Below, piece by piece: positions 56,612-64,000 of a stretch of 64,000 nucleotides of DNA; position 1 is the first letter of the stretch, and the number at the start of each line of letters is the position of its first letter. The translations under genes and the position numbers were made by a program. Source of the stretch: Psilocybe azurescens (Eukaryota > Basidiomycota > Agaricomycetes > Agaricales > Agrocybaceae); the NCBI GenBank assembly GCA_023853785.1, contig JAJIRX010000859.1:124001-188000 (forward strand), written 5' to 3'. A model generated the notes under the pieces. It had not been told where the DNA came from and made no database searches. It saw only the letters and a program-made list of their open reading frames with translations.

Positions 56612-56788
56612 ACATACCCCTTTGTTATATATTCCCTAGTCATCTTTTTACTCGGAATTTAATTTCTTTAACTCGTTACCGATATTACCTGTATTTTCTA
56701 CGTTCTCTCGACATCGTTACGCTTGATACTTTTTCGCATACCTCCGGGCAAAAAGGAAAGCTGTATACGTTTTCACAATGCAAAAAGA
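56612..56788. other. 3' flank of dynein copy 1
   Basis: Downstream sequence up to the tandem repeat at 56789; no gene seen. Confidence 0.3.
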
Positions 56789-57060
56789 GGTTCGGAGTTT
56801 TTGCTGTCCTACGTCCTCAGCTCGTTGGGGATTGAGCTTGAATGCCACTGGGATGTGGACTTCATGGCTGATAAGGTTCGGATTGTGTTCTCCTACACCT
56901 TCAGTTCATTGGTGATTGAACCGAGTTCATTGGGATTGAACTGCCACTGCTGAGTGGACTTAGTGCCACTGGTGCGTGGGCTTATGCTTACGATGCCATT
57001 TGTGTCTATGGACTTATGCGCCACTTGATGCTGTGGACTTCTGAACGCCCTGTGTTACTA
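56789..57060 (+). repeat. Degenerate tandem repeat, about 90-bp units
   Basis: The block GGTTCGGAGTTTTTGCTGTC ... CTCAGCTCGTTGGGGATTGA ... TGCCACTGGGATGTGGACTT (from 56789) is repeated as GGTTCGGATTGTGTTCTCCT ... TTCAGTTCATTGGTGATTGA ... TGCCACTGCTGAGTGGACTT (from 56875). It continues as three or more shorter units of the form TGCCACTGGTGCGTGGGCTT, TGCCATTTGTGTCTATGGAC and CGCCACTTGATGCTGTGGAC. A related GGTTCGGAGTTTTTATTCTC block lies downstream of the second dynein gene (minus strand near 61225-61250). Confidence 0.6.
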
Positions 57061-58211
57061 TGGGACCTGGGTGGGTCTGCCTCTCGCTAGCGGAATTCCT
57101 TTCATTTGTGATAAAGTACAGCCAGACAGGATCGAACATGGGACCTGGGGGTGCTGGGTTCTCTGTATGTCAACTTGTGGAGGTTGTTCCAACTGGGCGT
57201 TCAACGAGGGTGAAAGAATACGTTTTGATGGGAACATGTGCTGTTCCATGAGATTTATTATGCGAGGCCGTTTGGCAGTGTGAAGTGGTCAACTCGAACC
57301 CAGTCTACGTTGAACAATAGTCTTTTAGTAATTACAATCAAGGATCCCGGTACATACAGTGTAGTGAGTAAAAAAGCTTAAATCGCCATCTGAACAACCT
57401 CATAAACGTCTGCTCTGACTGTTCCTACAAAACTTATTTCACGACTATCCTGTTATATAACATAGGCCTGCACAGTGCAGACCATATGCTACAGCTCGAC
57501 AGACAGCCTCTTCATCACCATGTTTCACTTCTCTTAGACTGTTGTCCCTTAGTACGATTGTTTTACCCGCCCTGTGGGTGGTGTGAGCAAATCGAGACCA
57601 TCATGCCAAGTTTATCCCTATCTTTCATTCTTTGCTATTCATCCGTTTAGTAAATGATCAGCCTCGAATATATCTAGCGGTCATGAGGATCCTCAACCTT
57701 TCTGAGCCTCGTTATGAAGTGGGCAGCTACAAGTGCCTTTGTAGAGGTACTTCTGGGATCTTTGCCAATTTTTTTTTTTACAAGTTCAGTACTTTGCCCC
57801 GTCCTCCTTCAAGCTTGAATACGAGTTAACAAGCTCCCCGCTCGTTATGTCGCATATCGCAACATGTTCTATAAATAGTCAAGGGCGCTTAACCTGAAAA
57901 ACAGGCCATTCTGAACGATCATTAGAGGCCTGTAGAATTACAACACTTTGCGATTCATAAGTCTTTTCTCGGGTTGCATCTCTATAGCCTGCTTCTTTAG
58001 TATAAGCCACAAAATACAGTGTAATGTATGTCTGCAAGCACATAGCAATCAAGTCCAATAACATTTCCCTTCCTGGTATACATAATTTTGTCTTCCTCCC
58101 AGCCTCCTCGGCGCCGAAGGTCTCCCAAGCACAAACGAATGTCTAATAATAGAGTGACGTCTTGCTTGGATATTTTCCACTCGACCTGCATTCAAATGAT
58201 AGATGGTCGCT
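57061..58211. other. Convergent spacer, possible tRNA-like remnant
   Basis: About 1.15 kb between the dynein repeat and the AGX1 stop. The minus strand near 57118-57150 reads GGTCCCATGTTCGATCCTG, a B-box-like block that may be a SINE remnant. No gene supported. Confidence 0.35.
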
Positions 58212-59798
58212 CTACTTCTTGATACCCTTCTCCTCATAAATCTCATCCAGAGATTCGCCAAGGGCCTTGATGACGGCCTCTACGTCTCCGCGGTCCTCAT
58301 TCACGACGGACACTCCCATATGTCCAATACGGAAATAGGAATCTGGGAAGGGCATTCCAGCATCAAGCAAGCCAAAGAGACATAGAAAAAGCTCACCTTT
58401 AATCGCTGCCAACAGACCGCCTGCTACAATGATCCCCTTCTTCCCCAGCCTGGGCAATAAATCTGAAGCTTGTACGCCAGTGGGGAAGTATAGGGCTGTC
58501 ATGCCATTTGCAGCCTCTTTGTCCTGAAGTGGGACTTGTTTGAAACCCAATGACAGAGCTGCGGACTTGATGCGCTGTGATGCGGCGTGGTGCAACGCGA
58601 AACGTTCGTTTATTGAAGGCACTAAAAGTTGACCATAATTAAGAATCTCTCAGGAGACAAAAAGGACTAAGACGTACGTGGTGACCCATTTGATGAAGAC
58701 GCTTTGGCAGTGATGAGTGACAACGACGCGTGGAACGCGTAGATCAAATTGACGGGGGTGTCGCAAAGTAAGCTGGTGAGCCAGATTCATATGCTTTCAT
58801 GATAGGAAGCCACCTGGAGAGTATATGTTCAAAAAATAGTTCGGAGAATGAGCATGGAAACCAACTTACTTTCCCCAACTTGCATAGTAGCTTCCTTCTC
58901 TGACGCCCCTCTTTTTCCTGTCCGTCCACGAAGCAATGGCGCGCTCACTCGCAACAAGTACGCTCAAGCCAGGAGGCGTACCGAGTCCTTTTGGCTGGCA
59001 GTTAAAACGACATCCAGACCCCACTCATCGAATTTAATTTCCTCTGACGCAACACTACACACGGCATCCATGACAATGAGAGTGTTCGGAGAAACGCGTT
59101 GCACGGTTTCGGAAATACGCGCAGCATCGGACAAAACACCGGTTGAGGTGTCGACGTGAGTAAATGTGAGCAGCTTGTATGCTTTGGCTTGGAGGGCGGT
59201 GGCGAGTGTGTCGAAGGGGACAGTGCCCCGATAGGGGCTTTCAATTGTGTCACATTAGCACCGTATGTCTCCAGGCTGATTAGACCGAGTCAATGGAGAA
59301 AAGGATTATCAGAAGTCTCGACACACCAGTCCGTGAAACTATTGCCAAAATATCCAGTGTTCAAAACGAGGGCGTCTTCGCCAGGTGCAATTACGTTAGC
59401 TGCAACCTATACCTGCATCAGATCTTGGTACCGATAAAGACATGCCATACTGACTTGATCCCATCCGAGAGTACCACTTCCACTGATGAGAAACGGTTGA
59501 GCGTTTTGAGTGAACAGAACCTCTCTAATCATGCGAATGCAGTCTCCAAACACAGGAATAAAATCTGGGGAAACGTGGGACATCGAAGGGTGGGCATTGG
59601 CGTATAGAACATCATCTGCGACTTCGATGGGGCCTGGGATACTGCAAAGACTGAGTGCGGGCACCGATGGATGTGACAACGCGACTTACACCAGTAGTCT
59701 GTAAACAGATAGGATGAGATAAGTAAGAAATACGTTGAAAGCAAGAGGAGAGAAACTGACTTGTGAGGGGCCTGTTTGAAAGTACCTTGTGTAGACAT
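58212..59798 (-). CDS. AGX1: Alanine-glyoxylate aminotransferase
   Basis: PLP-dependent class V aminotransferase that makes glycine from glyoxylate and alanine. MSTQGTFKQAPHK, then a 9-nt exon (59690-59698) encoding most of LLV, then IPGPIEVADDVLYANAHPSM, SHVSPDFIPVFGDCIRMIRE, FLISGSGTLGWDQ, VAANVIAPGEDALVLNTGYF, GNSFTDCLETYGANVTQLKA. Further on: VPFDTLATALQAKAYKLLTF, THVDTSTGVLSDAARISETV, LIVMDAVCSVASEEIKFDEW, GLDVVLTASQKGLGTPPGLS with the PLP-binding Lys in SQKGLGTPPG, PPVNLIYAFHASLSLI, KGIIVAGGLLAAIKDSYFRI and GHMGVSVVNEDRGDVEAVIK. Stop at 58212-58214. One break: the C4 run 59226-59229 (coding strand G4) lacks one base between APIGG and TVPF. The C-terminus EIYEEKGIKK has no clear peroxisomal tripeptide. 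Confidence 0.92.
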
Positions 59799-61410
59799 TT
59801 TGCGGGATAAGAGAGAGAATGAAGGAGGGAGACGACGGAGGAGAAGTGAGGGTGATAATATAGTGATCATAACACGGCACAACAGGAGCGAGAGTGCGAA
59901 GTAGTGACGCTGACGGTCCACGGAGCACCGGATCGATTCCTCTCTAAGTCCGGTCTCCCATTGCCGGCTTGATGATTTGCTCAGCCGTCGGAGAACGGTC
60001 TTCCGTCGACAGCCCGGATCACCCACATACACCAAGCCGCTCCTATTCTTAAGATTATATTTATACACCGACAGCGGAATGGTCTGCTCACCGAAAAGAG
60101 ATCACGGAACCGAAGGGATCCGCACAGATTTATCAGGAAGTCCGCGTGGTCCTCTCTGCAGAGGCATCTCGAGCTACACTACATAGCACGAACATCTTGG
60201 AACCCCTTGGACACTTTTAAATTTCATATTTTATTGGTATATATCGACGTTGATCCGTCGATAACACTATCTTCGGAATACTAGGACGAATTGAAGTTCC
60301 AGCAAAGCGTGTAGATCAGAATAAGTTCATGTTGAGATATGATGAGATCTTATCGACACCACGTATGTAACATCAGGTAGCATGGCATGTGCCATGGACT
60401 CGTGTGGATGATACCAGATGGCACCGCTGTGCTCTAGATTCTACAATATCAATTGATCTCATTTGACGATCGACAGGTACTACGGTACTGGTGAACGCAT
60501 ATACACGTGGATCTTGAAGCTCAAGAAGGAGCTATGAAAGGTTTGAATGTTATAAACATGCAAAGCTGGTCAAGAACCATCAGCAAATGGTTTCAGAGAT
60601 CATCGATGTGACCTAGCCAGCCGCTAGGCTGGTATTTCATGGACAGTTCCCATACACCTGATGGAGGAATTTGAGACGAAGTTAGACCGACCCTGGTACA
60701 TGTGCGCAAATAAGCGCCCTTGTTTATTAATAGAATCTAACAAACGACGTAACGATAATTCAGTTACTGATGGAATCTCCAAATTTTCAAGAAGTATGAC
60801 GATTTGAGAATATCTTTCCTGGCGAAGATATGATTGACCCTTTCCGACGTTAAAGGCAATAAGAAGTGTCTATTCAAAATCTCTTTGTCGGACGGTCGAC
60901 CTTGTCAAATCAGCTAATAAAAGAGACAAAAAGAGGGTATATATTAGGATCAAAACAGGTAGATTCCCCCTCTCTGAAAGCCCAGTTGGTTGAATCCCCA
61001 TTGTCGAAATGCATTGTCAGGCATGTTGTGGTCGTATGTTCGAACCCACCTGAGTGTAATTAATCGCATGGCTCCCAGCGAGTGAGTGGTAGGCGGTCCG
61101 CATATCCGGCGTCTTCGAGGTTGAAACGGGGCCCATAACCCTCTGAACGGTCGCATATTCGACCCTGAAAGTCCACAAGTCGATGTGGCAAGGAAAGTCC
61201 AGAGATCCTGGCATGAAGGATGTAGGAGAATAAAAACTCCGAACCTTTTGACATATTTTTCCCCTGTCTACATACACACTGGATATCCACCTAGGCATTT
61301 ACCATGAGTGATGGCCAAATTTTGTTGATGCTACGTATGAACTATGAGCACTCGTAAGCGAATGTAGTTTTATATATGCGGCAATGATACCAAGAGGTGT
61401 TGATATATGC
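59799..61410. other. Intergenic region between AGX1 and dynein copy 2
   Basis: About 1.6 kb upstream of AGX1 and downstream of the second dynein gene. No gene supported. It carries tRNA-like B-box blocks (TATGTTCGAACCCACC near 61029; GCATATTCGACCC near 61152), perhaps worn SINE copies, and the repeat shared with the 3' flank of dynein copy 1 near 61225-61250. Confidence 0.4.
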
Positions 61411-63903
61411 TCATCGGCCAGCAACTATCCGGGCACCGTCATTCTGAGCAGTGCTATTCATCTGTCCACTACCAGCTATCGAGGAGACTGCTTTCTGCAT
61501 CTCAGTCCACTCTGAATCCCTAGGAAACGCCATATCGCCGATATCATATATGTATAAGCGCCCATCACTGCCTCCCAAGGCCACTCTTCGTCCTTCCTTT
61601 CTATCCCACTTCAGCTTGTTGATGGCGCGTCCAGTGCCCACACTCGTAGATATCACCGGAACCTGTGAATATAAGTCATCATGGAAGGGATAGAACAGAA
61701 AGATACCCTACCTCAGTGTCTATATTCAAATTCCACAAATCAAACTTGCCAGACCCATCGACGGTACCAAACATCGCAGGATGTGCAGGGTGCCATTTCA
61801 CATCGTACACATAATCATCCGCCTCCTCGAACGAATATATGGGGGATATTATCTGCGGCGCCGTTGATGGCTTCGTCAGAGATTTGGCGCGCCATAATTT
61901 GACCGTCCAGTCGACCGAGCTCGTCAGGAACAGGTCCGAGAAGTCGACGGGACCAACGAGCGGGTGGAAGTGCAAGGCCGTGACCGGGCCTCCATGGCCT
62001 TTGTACACGTCAAATTGGTTGATCCCGGTTTTAGCCCCTGCACGGTCAAACCGATTCGCCTGGTATATGTTCCCTTCCTCTGTGCCCACCCAAAACGAAG
62101 TCGTTTCGTTATCGCGGAAGTCGAGGGTTGTGATCGCAACATCAGAGGTCTTATTGTGACCTGAATGAGTGAGTGCGAGCGTTTCCTACGCCTTAAGTTT
62201 AATTATCAATTTATTTTGACAATGAGCTGAAAGAGCACCTGTGGTTCGGCCAACATGTCGACAAGCCAGCTGCAGACGGTCCCGTCTGTGCTGCTTGTGA
62301 TCAAGTTGTGGGCATTTTGCGTACCTACCATTTGCATAGCATATACGGGATGTGTGTGCCCCGCAGCCGACAGGGGCGTTTTAAGCACGGGAAGGTGTTT
62401 AGATCGTGTATCCCACAGTAGGATCTGACCAGAATAGGTTCCGCCGAAGATGAGATTGGCATGAAAGGGTGAAAATGTAACTGAGAGCACGTCGGACTAG
62501 CAAATGTCAATAAGTACACAGAAAACTGGTCTGGGAGATAGAGGGCCTCACTGGGGAGTGGAAGACAAATTCAGGGCGCTCCGTCATGTGCATATTCCAG
62601 ACAGCCACAATACCGTCTGGTTCGTCCAACGCTGCCGGGTTCTTATTATAGGAGGCTACACTTAGTTCTGGGTACTATTGATCGACTTAGCTGACGTCCA
62701 TTGGAATTTAAACGAATGGTACTAACTTTCGGTGACCAATCTATGTCTGTGATGGAGCGATTCTTCCCGTATCGTTCGTCCCAAAATTCGCACACGAGCT
62801 TGACGCGCCTGCCTTCGAAGTTGTTTCTGCATGTGTCATTATTGGGATGGTGTCAGTGCACTTATTAAACTTCGTAGCTCACCCTCCTGCATCGACGTCG
62901 TTGCTGTAATCACGAGCATAGTCATAGTCGTTGAGCACTCTCTGTACAAATTTCGACGACTGTTCCACGAATTCAACAAATTCGGGGGCGGTAAGTATAC
63001 TCGCTCGTTCTTCTTCCGATAGTTCTGTCGCCCAAGTGCTCGTTTGAAAAATATGCATATAGTACATTCCACACAGGGTAACGCACCACGAATCTCTTCT
63101 TCGATTTGTCGGTCAAGCTTAGCATTCTCTTCCGCAAGTTGTGCATCCTGTACATTGGTATCGATTTCGACTTCCCAGCCTGTAGTGGTACTTTTCCGAA
63201 TGTCGGCTTGGTCCTCTAGTGTAGGTTTGGCTTCTACGAATGTCGTCTGTACCTCCTTACTGTACAGAACCCGCTCCTAGAATTGTTTTGAAATTAGCCG
63301 AGCTTGAAAATACGCGTTCGCTCGAGAGATAGGGACCTTTTGGGGATACTCATACAGTTCTTGCTCAATATCCACGAGACTTGTAAACAATCTAGGTGTC
63401 AAAACCCTGTCAAAGGAAAAGATCGTTGGGTATTGTAGACCTTTAGTTGAGTTGAATAGAGAAGCACACCGTTCAATGTTAGTTTCTGTAGAGGCGTCGC
63501 TCATCCCCAGCCCTCCTCCGCCAAGCCTATCTGGAATATCACTCTGCCTACTCTCTCTTCCTGAACTTGAAGACATGCCGCTTGTATCACCGGGGAGGGT
63601 CATATGGCGTCCAGTATTTGGAGTACCTGGAGTTGAAAACGAAGGGGACGACGATTCTTCATTAGCCAAACCACCACGAGTCCCGAGGACTTCATCGACG
63701 AAAGCAAGCACTTCCTTCTCCGAGATAGATGGGGCGGGCGTCTGGCAGCAACGTTGAATGAGTGAGGGCGCATTGGTGTCAAATCAGATAGTTCAACACA
63801 CAGTGGTTGAGCCTCGTGCTTCGCGCTGGCGATCTTCCCTCGCTTTTCGCAGTGCGGCGAGCTTCGCTTTCTTTTCTTCCATTTCTTGTCTTAACTTGCT
63901 CAT
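61411..63903 (-). CDS. Cytoplasmic dynein intermediate chain, copy 2
   Basis: Complete paralogue of the gene at 54093-56611, in opposite orientation. [34 protein letters not shown] is followed by a diverged linker ([20 protein letters not shown]), [29 protein letters not shown] with the LC8-type motif KEVQT kept, [40 protein letters not shown] and the same WD propeller. One 80-residue stretch ([20 protein letters not shown] onward to SWLVDMLA) is identical in protein between copies, while the DNA differs at many third positions, so both copies have been under purifying selection for a long time. The N-terminal linker and the segment before the propeller differ most. It ends [10 protein letters not shown], stop 61411-61413. 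No frame break noticed. Confidence 0.94.
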
Positions 63904-64000
63904 AGTGGAGGATCTACGGATGGATTAACGACTCTGTGACTTGTGTGTGTAGGGTCTCCTTGAGAGTTTGACTCTTGGACGCGTCGGAATTCAACATTCA

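Noticed and set aside
1..64000. CRISPR arrays, phage or bacterial operons
   Set aside because: No direct-repeat/spacer pattern, no ribosome-binding sites, and introns throughout; the DNA is eukaryotic.

Overview
The window reads as nuclear DNA of a basidiomycete fungus, most likely an Agaricomycete. Genes are dense on both strands, nearly all are split by many short GT-AG introns (mostly 45-70 nt), and the products are typical fungal housekeeping proteins: lanosterol synthase, phosphomannomutase, a velvet factor, a CYSTM protein and the IML1 subunit of SEACIT/GATOR1. No bacterial, viral or CRISPR features are present.

Layout. 0-11.3 kb: 3' end of an S10 serine carboxypeptidase, VMS1 (minus), two tandem SEC53 phosphomannomutase genes, and POL3, the catalytic subunit of DNA polymerase delta. 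11.4-14.2 kb: a SET-domain gene (minus) preceded by an unexplained coding-like stretch, a 78-residue membrane-protein gene (minus), and RPL30. 14.7-16 kb: a cluster of tRNA-derived SINE-like repeats. 16-25.3 kb: ARP9 (minus), ERG7, an unidentified gene (minus), and a decayed second ERG7 copy. 25.3-26.2 kb: AT-rich DNA holding a 260-bp foldback (MITE-like) element. 26.4-38.5 kb: a C2H2 zinc-finger protein, BFR2, a Snx41-type sorting nexin, a P-loop kinase with an RG-rich tail, a mitochondrial TPR protein (minus), TIM23 and a velvet-domain regulator. 40.2-53.8 kb: a CYSTM protein, cytochrome c1, IML1, the NatB catalytic subunit (minus), THP3 and SEN2 (minus). 54-63.9 kb: two cytoplasmic dynein intermediate-chain genes in inverted orientation around AGX1 (minus).

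The genes do not form one pathway or an obvious secondary-metabolite cluster. Themes recur: mitochondrial proteins (TIM23, CYT1, the TPR protein, perhaps the 78-residue protein), RNA and ribosome biology (RPL30, BFR2, SEN2, THP3, VMS1) and membrane traffic (SNX41, IML1, dynein).

The most striking features are local duplications (SEC53 x2, ERG7 plus pseudogene, dynein IC x2 inverted), the foldback and SINE elements, and a 9-nt microexon in AGX1. In addition, around a dozen conserved genes carry one-base frame breaks, most of them inside short homopolymer runs. Because the affected genes include essential ones, these look like uncorrected assembly errors rather than biology, and gene models should be read with that in mind. 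I did not find a convincing new biological system.
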